Shown: positions 31,127-45,975 of the stretch, in pieces
Numbering within the stretch: the stretch's first letter is position 1
How the letters are laid out: the number at the start of each line of letters is the position of its first letter
Assembly: GCF_002775205.1 (NCBI RefSeq)
Contig: NC_036460.1
Coordinates: forward strand, 806,501 to 870,500
Length of the DNA: 64,000 bases
Source of the DNA: Xiphophorus maculatus
Lineage: Eukaryota; Chordata; Actinopteri; Cyprinodontiformes; Poeciliidae
Direction: 5' to 3'
Notes under the pieces: generated by a model
What the model saw: the letters and a program-made list of their open reading frames with translations, nothing else
Told to the model about the DNA's origin: nothing
Databases searched by the model: none
Translations under genes and position numbers: made by a program

Positions 31127-32860
31127 GATTGTTGCTCGGTTTTATGTTGGTGATATTTCTACGGCTGTGGTCTTGAAGTTAAATGCCGAGGCCGGCTTCG
31201 AGAACTGTGTTCAAATTTGATGAAAAGTGGTTCAATTTAGTTTTTAAACTAATATTCAGATTATTTCCGTCAAGATAAAAGTTTCTTAGAAAGCAGTGTT
31301 TTGTGGTAAAATGTGTTTATTAGTGAGAACATTTAAAAACATGAAGCATAAAACATTGACTATTTTACATAGAAAAGAAACAATTCTGTCAGAACCACCT
31401 TACAATAATCAGATAGAAGCTGAACAATAACCTGCCTGATCCGGTTCTACTGAAATGTATTTCTGCTTCTCATTAAAAGCAAACATGTCTGTTTCTGTTC
31501 CTTCCAGGCGCTAGCAGACGCTCTTCATTCAAACCCAAACAGGACGAAGGTTCTGCCTCCGGGAGGCGGGCCTTCATCATGAACACCCAGCTCCCGTCAT
31601 GGCCGCCTCAAACAGAGCACAAGCGACATGTGAAGACATAATCATAAAGTTTATGTTTTTATCCTAAAGACACTGAAATAAAATGATTTGCTTATGTTTC
31701 CATCAGGATGTTAAACCCGAGCGTCCTTTCAGGAATAATCCGATTTAAGCTCCAACATGACCAGGAGTCCTTTCCACCAAGCTGGTTCTGCTACCGATCT
31801 GCAAAAACCAGGGGCCTAAATGAGTCAAATAGCCAATATGAGTCGGTACCACTTTGAGTCCAGAACCGGTACTGATCTGAGGTTCTGTTACCAGGAGAAG
31901 GACGAGGATTCAGCATGATGAGTCTGAGCTAATCGTGAGAACCAGCTCAGACCAAACATGGCTTCCTGCTGAAGTCTGGAGCACTGGGCTGGTTCAGAAC
32001 TGGATCAGAACTGGATCAGAACCAGGACAGGTGGGCAACAGAAGATCAGAAAACCGGCATGATTCTGGTTGGAGTCACATAAATATCGATAAAACCGGTA
32101 ATCGGTTCAGATCTGCTGAGCTTTCAGTCAAACTTCTGATTATTTGAAAACTGAAAGGTTTTAATTAGCAGCTGATGTTCCTTTCAGAAGCGCCTGGTTA
32201 TTAAAATAAATAGAAAACTACAAATAAATATCAGTTCAGCACCTTAAAATGCAGAAGCGGTTCTAATAACAGCTAATATTTACAGACGAAAGGAACTCGT
32301 ACACAAGACTTCAGCCTCTTTGTGGCAGTAACAACATACTGCAGCCAGTCCTTTAGGGGCTGGCCTTTGACTAGGCCTTCTGACACGTTATAGTCAATAT
32401 CAAAGCAGCTTATTGATCAAAGGACTTAAATGCTCTAATTAGTCACTAACTGAATCAATCCACCAGTTTTCTGTTCAGTCTAACCATTAATTCGACTGGA
32501 CTTGTGGTTAGAAGGAGGAACTGCATCCTGTTAAATCTGGCTGTGGATCAGACGGAGCTGGTCTTAGGATAAGTGTTTATTCGGTTTGTTTTCTCTTCCA
32601 GATCTGATCTCTCCCATAAACATTACAGCTAAAACGGTTTGTATTTTCCCAGATAAACAACTCGATAACCTGAGAAACAACTAAAATGATCCGCGGATCA
32701 TTTTATCAACAGCGGATCAACAGTTACACCTTTTGGTGTAACTGTCCACAAACAGATTCCATGAATGAAATACCATTTCTGTTCACAAATCACATTAATT
32801 TCCAAACAAACCTGAAAAGTGTATTGGTTGGGTTAGTTGTGAACTCTAATTTTCTCCATA
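31127..32860. other. Downstream region of zinc-finger gene 1
   Basis: No coding exon recognised. Minus-strand AATAAA candidates at about 32574-32579 and 31312-31317 could end the 3' UTR of zinc-finger gene 1. The region 31730-32110 is rich in GGTTCTG/CAGAACC words. Confidence 0.4.
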
Positions 32861-32869
32861 GTTGCCTTT

Positions 32870-35800
32870 CTAGGCAACTTTCTCTTCTCTGTGGATCTTC
32901 ATGTGTGTATTTAAGGTGGACTTGCGGTTAAAGTGCCGTCCACAAATGTCACAACCAAATGGTTTTTCTCCAGTGTGGATCCTAACGTGTCTGTCTAAAC
33001 TGGTCTTCAGGTTGAATCTATACCCGCAGACTTTGCAGCAGAAGGGTTTCTCCCCTGTATGGATGATCATGTGTTTCTTCACACTGGGCTTCGCTGTGAA
33101 CCTTTGCCCACAGAGATGGCAGCCAAATGGCTTCACTCCCGAATGCACTCTCATGTGTTTGTTTGCAGCTGATTTGACCATGAATCTCTTCCCACAGAAA
33201 TCACAGGCATATGGTTTCTCCCCAGTGTGAATTCTCAGGTGGAAGGTCAGGTCGGTTTTGTTGGTGAACCTCTTGCTGCACTGAACGCAGCCAAAGGGTT
33301 TCTCTCCTGTGTGGACCTTCATGTGTCTGGTTAAATGCGACTTGCGGCTGAATCGTTGTCCACAGACGTCGCAGTTGAGCGGCTTCTCTCCGGTGTGGAT
33401 TCTCTGGTGGGTGTTTAGATGCGACTTGGATCTGAAGTCTTGTCCACACACGTCACAGCTGTAGGGTTTCTCCCCTGTGTGAATCCGAATGTGTGCTTTC
33501 AGATTCGCCTTGTAGAAAAATTTCTGCCCACAGAGATCACAAACAAATGGTTTTTCTCCGCTGTGGATTCGCAGGTGTGAATTCAAGCAACTTTTACTGG
33601 TGAACCTTTTAGTGCACTGGTTGCAGCCAAACTGCTTTTCTCTGATTGGTTCCTCTCCAGAGTGGGCTTTCATGTGTCGGTTCGCTGCCGACTTGTCCTT
33701 GAATCTTTGCTCGCACATGTCGCAGCCAAATGGTTTCTCGTCAGAATGAACTCTCTGGTGTGAGTTGAGGCGGCACTTACTAGCAAACTTTCTGCCGCAT
33801 TTCTCACACTGGAAGGGTTTCTCCCCAGAGTGGATGGTCATGTGTCTGTTCAGGTGAGACTTTCGACCAAATCTTTGCTTGCAGACGTCGCAGCCAAACG
33901 GTTTCTCCCCTGTGTGGATTATTGTGTGAAGGTTTAAGTGACTTTTTCTCTTGAAACTTTTCCCACAGATGTCACAACTAAAACATTTCTCCTCCTTCCC
34001 GTCAGGTCTTTGTTGTGAATGACTTGCCATGTGACTCTGAAGGGAGCGCTTGGAGGCGAACCGTTTACTGCACTCGGCGCAGCTCCAAGCTCTGCTGGGA
34101 ATTCTCCCCTTCACCTTGCGAAAGCCGCTCTCCTCACAGTCGTCTTCACTCCCTTCGGTTTCAGCCTCGGAGTCTGACAAGGGCTTGAGTTGAGCGTCAG
34201 AATGGTTCTCATCATCACCCTCCTCTTCCTCGCTGACCTCAGTGTCTGAAGAGCTGGAAGTGTCTCCATGTGTGTTGGGATCTGAGATCCTTCTGGATCT
34301 TCCTCCTTCTCCATCCTCTTCATCGCTTTCTGACTTCATCTGGTTCACCGAGCTGATGCTAGGGAGAGCGCCCAGTAAGACCGGAGGCTTCTCCTCCTCT
34401 TCCTCATCTTCGTCCTCACTCTTCACTCTTCTTCTGGTGCTCTCCATCTCCTCATTCATGTCCAGCTGCTCCCCCGCCACACTGTCCCAGAGCTCCTCCT
34501 GCTCCTCCTTGATCCGGACGGGTTCTGGGTCCCAGTCAGAGCGGGGCTCCTCCGGGGAATCTTCTCTGACGGTGGCAGTGGGACGAACGTCTGCAGGGAA
34601 CCACAAGATGGACGTTACAAGCATCTGCTCAAGTCGATGTTGAAAACATACAGAAATAGAACAGGAGCCACTAGAAATGAACCCAACATGTTCATTCTAA
34701 TCAATTAGTCTCCTCAGCTTCACTCACACCGAGCCTGGTTCTGATTCTGCTAGAACGTCCTGGAGTTGTTTCTTTCCACTGTCGCCCTGTGCATCCCTTG
34801 GAAGAATCCATCCATTTTCTAACACCTTGTCCCTACTGGGGTCAGGAGGAGCTGCTGCCTGTCCAGCGAGAGGCGGGGTCACCTGGACAGGTCGCCAGCC
34901 TGTCGCAGGGCAACACAGAGACAGACAGGACAAACAACCAGGCACACACACACACACACACACACCCCTAGAATTTAGAGAGACCAATTATCCTGACAGT
35001 CATGTTTTTGGACTGTGGGAGGAAGCCGGAGAAGCGGAGGGAACCCACCATGCACAGGGAGAAAATGCTAACTCCGTGCAGAAAGACCCGGACCAGGAAT
35101 CGAACCCAGGACCTTCTTGCTGCAAGGCCACCGTGCCACTGTGCCACTGTGCAGCCCCCCTAGGAAGAATAACTCCTCTAATAACTGAACCAGAATCTGA
35201 ACCTACTGAAGCTAAAACTGTCAGAAACTGACATGTTATACATATACAAGAAAATCCATTTCTGCTAACATTGCATGTTAGAGTAATGACATGAAACAAG
35301 AAAAACTGAAATATTAAAGCTTTTTCATAATTCCAACTTGAGACAACGTGATTTTTTGATCGTTTTGAAATAGGAGCAATAAAATGTTTTCTTGTTGCCT
35401 GAGAATTAGCAGCATCAACAAAAGGTTTAACAGTTTCAATCCTGAAGCTCCTTGTGGATGTAATTGGCATCAATTACAATAACTGTCAGCGCAATGTTTA
35501 CATTTATATTCTCTAATTGATTCAACGTCTGATTAGCAGCAAAAACGAAAGTTTGTTGCATAATGGGATATAAATTTATATCCTACTGCCTCAAAGGTCT
35601 TAGCTTCAGAAATCAGGGCAGAATAACTGGTGCAGTCACAGCTAACCTGCGACTTATTTTAATTTATGTTTACATTTAAAACTCTTGTTCTTATTTTCTG
35701 TCCTGTTGTGTTTCTCTAATAAAACTTTGGGAAACAACATCGCGCCAAACTGTCTCTATGTACAGTTCAGTGTGTTAATAATAATGAATAGAAGGAGAAA

Positions 35801-36113
35801 GCATGTTCTGTATTTCCCGCTCTCATTACTTCCGAGTTCATTGAAAGGTCACGCGGATAACGACGTTAACGTCAAAAGTCAGTCTGACTTTTACCGTAAT
35901 AACCGTGTGAGCGGAGCTAATTTTAGCATCGAGCTAACCTCCGCTGTTTTGACTGAAGCAGCTCCCGGCCTGCAGCTCCCATCCCGGATGAAGAAGGTAA
36001 ATCTCCAAACCTGATGTGTGCAGCCGATGTTCGGGGCTGAAAGCAGCATCCAGTATTTCGTGTCTCTGCTCCTCTGCTGCATCCAGTCGCTGTTTGACCT
36101 GCTGTCTCCACAT
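32870..36113 (-). CDS. C2H2 zinc-finger protein 1 (14 fingers)
   Basis: A probable DNA-binding nuclear regulator. Exon 1 is 36113-36011 (34 residues, MWRQQVKQRLDAAEEQRH...RLHTS, phase 1); exon 2 is 34590-32870, giving 607 residues. The donor (GTTTGG) is weak but the phase fits. After exon 1 comes VKEE/IKEEQEEL-type acidic sequence (Asp/Glu/Ser-rich, about residues 40-190), then 14 C2H2 fingers (CxxC...HxxxH) mostly joined by TGEKP-like linkers. The linker between fingers 5 and 6 is longer (EEPIREKQ). A SINE sits in the intron. The first exon and promoter are nearly identical to those of zinc-finger gene 2. It resembles the large teleost family that pairs a short helical exon with a DV..(K/R)EE exon; no orthologue can be named. 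Start ATG is the first in frame after an upstream stop. Confidence 0.82.
34803..35160 (-). mobile_element. tRNA-derived SINE, second family, copy B
   Basis: Reading the minus strand: a tRNA-like head with box B-like GGGTTCGATTCC, then GGAGTTAGCATTTTCTCCC, CCTCCCACAGTCC, a TG run and CCCTGCGACAGGCTGGCGACC. Flanks share GGAAGAAT (34800-34807 and 35163-35170). It lies in intron 1 of zinc-finger gene 1. Same family as 54411-55009. Confidence 0.82.
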
Positions 36114-36400
36114 CTCTGCTAGCTTTTCTCTCTCCAAACTTTCCTTTAACAGTTACTGAGCAGTTCCAGCTGAGCCTCAAACCGTTTCTCTTCTTTCCAG
36201 GGTTCACCAACTGCTGCTGTTTCTGTCTTACAGCTTTATTAACTCTCCCGCTGCTGCTCCGTGGACAGAAACCCGAGAAAACACGGAGGACGGCGCTCCA
36301 ACTGCCGCCATTGTACCGGAGAGAAGCACGAGTCTGCGCACTGGGGTCAGAGGCTGGAGCCGCCAATCACGGAGTAGAACACCAGGAAGTCCCGCCCACA
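35957..36400 (-). repeat. Duplicated promoter + exon 1 block, copy 1
   Basis: 444 bases matching 45819-46262 at all but one position (36292 G against 46154 A, a CpG-type change). It covers exon 1 of zinc-finger gene 1, its intron donor and about 290 bases of 5' UTR/promoter. The flanks on both sides are unrelated. Confidence 0.95.
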
Positions 36401-36910
36401 TTAAGTTTCGCCACACGTTTCGTTGCCGCCATGTTCCGAGTGGCATTTTCTTCACAATAGAAGCTGAATTTGTAGCACATTTCTTTGCAAGCTGTTTATT
36501 CTGTGATGCATTTGAAATGCAGTATATTTTTAAATACATCGAATAATTAAATTAACTTTAATGTGATGAAATAAGTACCCAGTACTACAATGTACCCAGT
36601 AAAAGTTAAACATTTCTAGACCTCCATTGACACAAAAGGTGTATTTTAAATTTCATTTAGACTAATTAATTTTTTTTCCAGCTAGTTGAGCATTTTAAAA
36701 ATAGAACTTTAACTGCATCGTTTAAATTAAATCTAAATGCTTCAACTATTACAGTGAAAGTTGCACAATAAAATAAAACTGAGAAAGTGTATATATAATA
36801 ATTAAATCATGTCTCCAAATTGATATGAAATATTTTGGTTTCCTATTGAAGGATCAATAATTATCCATTCAGCAAGTTCCTTGTTCTTTTTAATGTAACT
36901 CATCCAACGT

Positions 36911-39235
<2,325 letters not shown>

Positions 39236-39377
39236 ATTATATAAAAACATTTTAGCAAAAGCTGCTGTTTGAATTGCTGGATTTTTTTCTTTTAATAGGG
39301 CTGATCTAAATGTACTGATAAAACAAAAACAGTGAAAAATGCACAATGTTCAACAGATTAGAAATTAAAGCAATTTG

Positions 39378-39567
39378 GGCATGCCGTGGTGGTGGAGGGG
39401 TTAGCGCGACCCACATTCAGGCAAACGTAGCAACGCAGCCGTCACGGGTTCGACTCCTGGACCCGACGACGTTTACCGCATGTCTTCCCCCGTTTCCTGT
39501 CAGCCTACTTTGAAAAAAGGGACACTAGAGCCCACAAACAGACCCCTTGTGGGGCGATAAAAAAAAA
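39378..39567 (+). mobile_element. tRNA-derived SINE, copy 2, with exact TSD
   Basis: Same family as 4890-5099 (GCATGCCGTGGTGG..., box B-like GGGTTCGACTCC, tail of A). Identical 18-base target duplications AGAAATTAAAGCAATTTG lie at 39360-39377 and 39568-39585, which defines both ends. Confidence 0.92.
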
Positions 39568-40171
39568 AGAAATTAAAGCAATTTGTCTCCAGTAATTAAA
39601 GAAACTTCAAATCTCCAAGAACGTTCAGTTGTTCTCCCCCATCATCTTTTCTGATTGTCCAGCTCAGAGGACAGGGAAGGCGGATGCAGTCCACATGGAG
39701 TCTCTTGTTGGTCGTAACAGAAACTATCCCACATCTGTGCAGGAAGTTGAGTCTTCCTTGAGTGTCATGCCACAGCAGCATCAGAGGAAACACTGAATGT
39801 TTTGCTCCAAACACACACAAAAAAATCAACAAATCTCAGGACTTTGAATTTGATTAAACGTGATGATTTATTTATTTTTTCAAAGTTGTGTCCGTTGACG
39901 TATTTACGACAATCAGCTGAAACATTAGGACCACAAACAGCTGCAGGCCGGCTAACATCTTCCTCACACTGTCTGGAGGGCAGACGGGTTCTCACACACT
40001 TGAAGGTTCTGGCAGAATGAAAGCCAAGTTCTGTTGGACCACCTTGATTTGAAATAAAAACTTAAAGGACTTTGGACCTCTGAGCAGCAGTCTGGTTCTG
40101 GTTCTCCTCAGCCCATGTTCTGGACCCGTCTGAGCACCGTGGGTCTAGATGTTCTGATTCGGTCTGTTACT

Positions 40172-40505
40172 ATGTTAGCTCTAGCTACTGGTGTTGGCTC
40201 CAGCTAATGGTTTTAGCTCCAGCTAATGGTTTTAGCTCCAACTAATGGTTTTAGCTCCAGCTAATACTGTTAGCTCCAGCTAATGGTATTAGCTCTAGCT
40301 ACTGGTGTTGGTTCCAGCTAATGGCACTAGCACCAGCTACTGGAGTTAGCTCCAGCTAATGCTATTAGCACCAGCTAATGGTGTCAGCTCCAGCTAATTG
40401 CACTAGCTCCAGCTAATGGTGTTAGCTCCAGCTAATGGTTTTAGCTCTAGCTACTGGTGTTGGCTCCAGCTAATTGTTTTAGCTCCAGCTAATTTTTTTA
40501 GCTCA
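40172..40505. repeat. 18-bp minisatellite (TTAGCTCCAGCTAATGGT)
   Basis: About 18-19 imperfect copies of an 18-base unit near TTAGCTCCAGCTAATGGT. Variants (CTCTAGCTACTGGTG) recur in higher-order order. It starts about 390 bases past the stop of zinc-finger gene 2 and may fall in its 3' UTR. Confidence 0.93.
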
Positions 40506-40894
40506 TGGGTCTAATTCATGAGACTCATTGAAGAGAACCAATGATGTTTTGTCCTTCAGAAAACAAGCCCACAGATCACCATTGGCTCCTTGTTTCAGAC
40601 AGTAGGGGGCGCTGCTGGTTACAATGGGATGTGCTGACCAAAGATAAGCCTGTTTAAAATTCAGCTGAGTCTTTGCTGCTGAGACGACGGCAGATACATC
40701 AGCACTTTTCTCAACAATCTGATAAAATCGACTATCGATTATTGTCTGTTCTGCTCGTGATTAAATGTTTCTGAAACCAAATACATTTTTCATGAAAAAA
40801 AAGAAGCTAAAAAAGTTCTGGAGTAAAGACCCATTTAATTTGCAGTGATCTAAGTCAGAACATGTCCGCGTTTTTTCCTCAACCATCGGAGTAT

Positions 40895-43800
40895 CTAAAG
40901 ATTCTTCCCTGCTGCATGGGTTCTCATGTGCATGTTTAGATTTCCTTTTCGGTTAAATTTTTGTCCACAAACATCACAACTGAACGGTCTGTATCCTGTA
41001 TGGATTTTGATGTGGCTGTTTAAATTTGACTTTTGGTTAAACCTTAGTCCACAAAAATCACAGGCGTAGGGTTTGTCTCCTGTGTGGATCCTTACATGTG
41101 TCATTAAAACTGACTTTTGGTTAAATCTTTGTCCACAAACTTCACAGCTAAAAGGTTTGTCTCCTGTGTGAATAATCATGTGTCTGTTTAAAGCAGATTT
41201 GTGGGTAAATCTTTGTCTGCAAACGTCACAACCAAAAGGTTTCTCATCAGCGTGGCTGCCCATGTGTCGGTCTAAATGTGCCTTTCTACTAAATCTTTGT
41301 CCGCAGACATCACAAGCAAATGGTTTTTCTCCTGAGTGGATTTTGATGTGTCTGTCTAAATAGGCCTTTTCATGAAATCTTTGTCCACAAATGTCACACC
41401 CAAAAGGTTTCTCTCCTGTGTGAATTTTCAGGTGTCTGTTTAAATGGGATTTCCTGTTAAAACTTTGTCCACAAACATCACAGCCAAACGGTTTCTCCCC
41501 GCTGTGGATTTTCATATGTCTGCTTAAATGTGTTCTTTGGCTGAACGTTTGTCTGCAGACGTTACAAACAAATGTTTTTTCTTCTGAATGGATTATGATG
41601 TGTTGGTCTAAATAGGACTTTTCATCAAATCTTTGTCCACAAACCTCACAGCCAAACGGTTTCTCCAAAGTGTGAACTTTCACATGAACTTTGAGATGGT
41701 TTTTCTTGGTAAAACTTTGACCACATTCAGTACATTTAAAACATTTCAGATCTGTCTGGACTTCCCCCTCCTGGTCCATGTTTGTATTCTCTCTGAAGCC
41801 TTTGCAGTCATTCTCATTGCCTTCATCTTCTGACCCAGGGTGGTTCACCTCATCGTCATCATCACTGATCTCTGTCTCTGAAGAGCTGGAAGCGTCTCCA
41901 TGAGGGTTTCGATCCGGATTTATGGTGCATTCTGCTCCTCCATAGCCCTTTTCTGCTTTCAGGTTCTGCTGAGCTGAGCTGCTGCTTGGCAGTTCTTCAT
42001 CTTCTGTTTGATGAAGATGAGAGATCAGAGGTTCCTCTTCATCATCTTCACTCTTTATGAGAACAGCAATGACTGGAGATCTGGAGGCATCAGCCTCCTC
42101 CTTCATGCTGAGCGGCTCCCCCTGCTGGCTGCTCCAGGGTTCCTCTTCTTCCTCCTTTATGTGGACGGGTTCTGGATGGTTCTGGTCCAGATCAGGACTT
42201 GGTTCTTTTTTAACCAGCAGAACATCTGCAGGAAGCATAGAAACATTTATGTACATAATGAACAATGAAACCTGTTAACATAATAAAGACAGTGAAATTT
42301 ACTAGGCCTGTCACAATAACAAATTTTGCTGAGCGATTGTCTCAAAAATTATTGCAATAAACGATAATATTGTCTGAAGACCTTTTTACACTGATATAAT
42401 GGAAATGACGTAATAATGATGTGATTTCCTGCCAAAGATAAATACACTTTATTTTCAGAAGAATATTTAACACTGGAAATGATAAACAAAATAAACAAAA
42501 CAACCAAAAATAAAAACAAAATGGATTCTCAGTCTCCATTAACAAAAAATGTACTTGATAAAAACTAAACAACATAAAGCCAAAGTGGAAATAAATACTG
42601 CATTCAACCAAAAGAGTGCAGATTATGAAGTCTGTATATTATGTTGCCCTTCAGTAATAATTAGATTTAAATAGAGAAGATGGGCACATCGACAACCTGA
42701 TGCAATAATTCACACTACATGATTTTTGCTCCTATTTTTCCCCTTACAACAATCTTAGATCGTTGGTCTTCCTAAGATTGTCGCTTACTATTTCATAACC
42801 GATCATCCTGTAGTTTGTGGTGTGTTACGGTAGATCGTCGTTGCCGCTCTGATCTAAATCAGGGATTTTCCCCGACTAGGAGCTTAACGCTTCCTGTTGA
42901 ATGTGACAGGCAGCCAATCAGAAAGCCTGCATTCCTTCATTCAGTGTCATCAACAGAAAGAGAAAAAGGCCGGAAGAGACGATAATGCCGATAATTAAAA
43001 TCAGGTCAATAGTTTTAATTTAGCGTACGATTAATTGATTTATTGTTTATCATGACAGGCCTAAAACTTATTAATGAAATTATAATTATTACATAATAAA
43101 GCATTTTTAACTTTCAGGAACAATAAAACAGTCAACTGGAGCTTCTGAGATAAACAGGTAGATATTGACATGTAGATATGCAATGCGCCTTTTTCTCAAA
43201 TGTCCTAATCTGCTTTAAAGTACGCAGCACTGAGTTAACAGTCAGCAAACCTCCTAAAGATGATTACTGCATCTTCTTCTTTAAGGAGGCTGCAGTGTCT
43301 AACACTATTAAAGAGACATAAATCAGAGAAGGGTTAGTGATTAAATTGCCTCCTTCTATATTTTTCTGAAATTCTAAAAATTAAACATAATTTTATGTTT
43401 GGGCGATAAACCAAAAATTAACCAAAACCAAGACTCATGACTTTGACCGACGTTATTTGGCCCTAGTCTGTATTTTCCATGTGTTTAAAAAAAGAATAGT
43501 TGTTTTTGTCTCTTTTGGCTGAGAATAGGCAGGCTGCGCTCCTGTCTCTTTAAGACGCTGCGCTGATCATGTGATCAGCCAATCTGAAGCAAGAAGTGAA
43601 CGAGACGGTGAAATTGAGAAAATGGCGGATGAAGCTGCGGCGGTAGAGCCAGTCAGGGAAACACTATGGCTACAGCCTGGACACCTCCTGTGATGTGAGC
43701 TTTATTTTGAAAAGTAAGGATCGGGGGCGTGGCTTATGTTCCGCAGACGGGCGCCATGAGCTGGGCGCCATGAGCTGGGCGCCATGAGCTGGGCGCCATG

Positions 43801-45975
43801 AGCTGAGCGCCTGATACGGCAGGTCTCCGGGCTGAAGCTTCAGTTCAGAAATCTGTTCAGTTGTTCAACAACTCTTAACTAGTACACAAGTTCTTTATTT
43901 ATTTTCAGATGCTGAAGTCCAACAGAACCAGAACCAACCTTCTGCCACTGTCTGTGTTTATATGGATGTCCTTGAACCCTTTGACTAGGTAACCATGGAA
44001 ACCAGACTGAAAGCAGCTGCTTAAATCACCTGATGAGAGCCAGGAGTTTATTATTCAGGTCAGATGGATGAAGTGGGTCGGATATCCAGACAGCAGGAAG
44101 AGGAGCTTCATGGGTTCTTTTGTAGTTAAGTGTTGAAATTGAGACATTTCTCTGCATTTGTCATGTTTGGGTACATTGGTACTGGATTTATTGTGGATGT
44201 GCAGATTAATCCTCTAATTTTTAAAAAATTTCTCTGCAAAAAAGTTGGCAGTAATTGCATTACATAGTGAAGCAAATGCATATTTTTAACTACCTTTTTT
44301 AAAAATCCTTTGTAATAATTTCTTTATTACCCATTATAATTTTCAGCTTTAATAGTTGCTTATTTTTGAATTTGTTTATTGATGTTTCTCAGTGTTTCAC
44401 GGCTCTGGACTCCATCTGTTCAGCTGGTTAAACCTGGACTCATTTAGTCATTTAAACAGTGAATGAAACCCAATTTATTAGTGAAAACACAGAACGTGTT
44501 TCTTCAGGAAATAATAATCTGTCATTGAGTAGCTTCAGCTCTTGACAGAAAATGGCTTGTTGATCAATGGAAGCTAATAATCCTTTTATCAGCCTTTCAT
44601 GTCGTCAAACTTTAAACAAACATGTTCTCTGACGGATCTTCTTAATGGACCTTACCACAGGGCCGCGTTTCATTGGCTGATGCCCATTCTACGTGGCCGT
44701 CTCACAAACACACTTAGCTTCCCGTTAGCTAAGTACAGCATAATGGCAGAACTGATACAACTTGTACACCTTGCAGCCTGTCTGCTACACAGTCTTACGT
44801 TAGCTAAACAGATCAATATGCAATGTGTCTGTATCTGACATACACTAAAGGTTTTATTTTAGCAGAAAAGGCTTTGGACTAAACTGTTACTCCTGTTAGC
44901 CACGTTAGCACCAAGTACAGCTAGTCAGTCAACCATCGCTGTGTTCAGGGAAGCTCTGATTAATAATCAAGAAATAAATATCAAGCCTGGAAACTTGATA
45001 TCGTAACGGACTGAATGTTATGTTTTTAACGTCTTTGCTCGTCTTACGGGGCGCAGGCGGTTGCCACGGTAACAGGTGTGCTTAAACTACAGAGAGAGAG
45101 AGAGAGAGTAAAAAGGTAGGAGTGGTTTTGAGTTGATCACCTGTTCAGGTTATTTTACCTTTGTTTCCCTTTGCTGTGGCTCATTACAGCCGCTGTAGTT
45201 TCTAAACGTTGGACTAATTACCTCGTTAGTTTGTGAGTTTACGTCATTCACAACAAACATCAAATAGAACAAATATATTTCATAAATTTTAACAAACAAA
45301 TGGCTTCTACCGCGGTAATTATGTGAAATTAAATGAATTATATCCCAACTTCAGAAGATTTGCCTTTACCTTTACAGAGCTCTTTGGTTCCTCCTATCAG
45401 TCTGTAGCTTCTCATATTGAGGTCAAAGTTCAGATCTACCATAACTGACTGACACCTGCTGGCCTCAGGTTTGCAACCAGCTTGTGACTGAGAAACCAGT
45501 AACCTCCTCCCAGTTGATGACATGAACTTGTTAGTTCCTCTGTCCATTTAGCAGCTGATTTATTGTGAAAATCCGCTAGAAATGATTCACTAATCAGTCA
45601 TGTTTACATAGAAACAACCAGGCTTTGTTTGTGAGACTTGCGGTCACGTGGGTCGGTTGTGGGCGGAGCTTGGTAAGGTCCATGCAACACAAACTGTCAG
45701 AATGAAAATAAACTTTTGCTTCATTGTAAATGTGCGGCGGCCATATTGGATAAACTCCTAGTTCTGCATCCAAAGAGCATCAAGGACCAACAGCTTCACA
45801 TGTTCTCCTAGAGAACCCAGCAGCTCCCGGCCTGCAGCTCCCATCCCGGATGAAGAAGGTAAATCTCCAAACCTGATGTGTGCAGCCGATGTTCGGGGCT
45901 GAAAGCAGCATCCAGTATTTCGTGTCTCTGCTCCTCTGCTGCATCCAGTCGCTGTTTGACCTGCTGTCTCCACAT
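40895..45975 (-). CDS. C2H2 zinc-finger protein 2 (10 fingers)
   Basis: Tandem neighbour of zinc-finger gene 1 and in the same orientation. Exon 1 is 45975-45873 (same 34 residues as gene 1); exon 2 is 42225-40895, giving 477 residues. Exon 2 starts with D-VLLVKKEPSP and an IKEEEEEPWSSQQGE-type motif, then an acidic/Ser region and 10 C2H2 fingers (first CTECGQSF..., last CDVCGQKFNRKGNLNMH), linked mainly by SGEKPF/TGEKPF. Expected to act as a sequence-specific nuclear factor. Its fingers differ clearly from those of gene 1, so the two probably bind different sites. A hAT-type element starts 77 bases upstream (minus strand) of the exon 2 acceptor, and a TIR element (44645-45683) also lies in the intron. 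Confidence 0.82.
42303..43063. mobile_element. Non-autonomous hAT-type element, short copy
   Basis: Starts TAGGCCTGTCACAATAAC and ends ATCATGACAGGCCTA. Flanks AAATTTAC (42295-42302) and AAACTTAT (43064-43071) match 6 of 8. Compared with 21632-22894 it lacks about 560 internal bases but has about 39 bases (42781-42819) that the other copy lacks. It lies in the intron of zinc-finger gene 2. Confidence 0.85.
43064..44640. other. Intron of zinc-finger gene 2, mostly unassigned
   Basis: No exon supported. ATGGCGGATGAAGCTGCGGC at 43622 looks like a start region, but its frame stops after about 22 codons. A 15-bp tandem lies at 43749-43808. Confidence 0.4.
43749..43808. repeat. 15-bp tandem, four exact copies
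   Basis: Four copies of GGGCGCCATGAGCTG, end to end (60 bases). Confidence 0.95.
44645..45683. mobile_element. TIR element, ATGGACCTTACCA ends
   Basis: Left end ATGGACCTTACCACAGGGCC; right end, inverted, ATGGACCTTACCAAGCTCCG. The arms are diverged but align over about 60 bases, up to a shared GTCTCACAAAC. No clear flanking duplication beyond a possible AT. The interior shares phrases with 50750-51500 (CCAGCCTGGAAAC; GAGTGGTTT-GAGTTG; TTATTTTCCCTTTGCTG). No transposase seen. Family unknown. Confidence 0.65.

Noticed and set aside
33201-33449. Alternate-frame ORF in the finger exon
   Set aside because: Shadow of the repeated zinc-finger codons.
35923-36366. 147-codon minus ORF (MAAPASDPSAQ...) and its twin at 45758-46228
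   Set aside because: It is a different frame from exon 1 and crosses the 5' UTR and splice donor. Its appearance in both places only reflects the 444-bp duplication.
40172-40505. CRISPR-like repeat array
   Set aside because: Units are contiguous without unique spacers and the genome is eukaryotic; it is a minisatellite.
43622-43690. ATGGCGGATGAAGCTGCGG as a gene start
   Set aside because: The frame stops after about 22 codons and no convincing donor allows continuation.
44599-44838. 79-codon plus ORF
   Set aside because: It overlaps the left end of the TIR element and has no recognisable domain.
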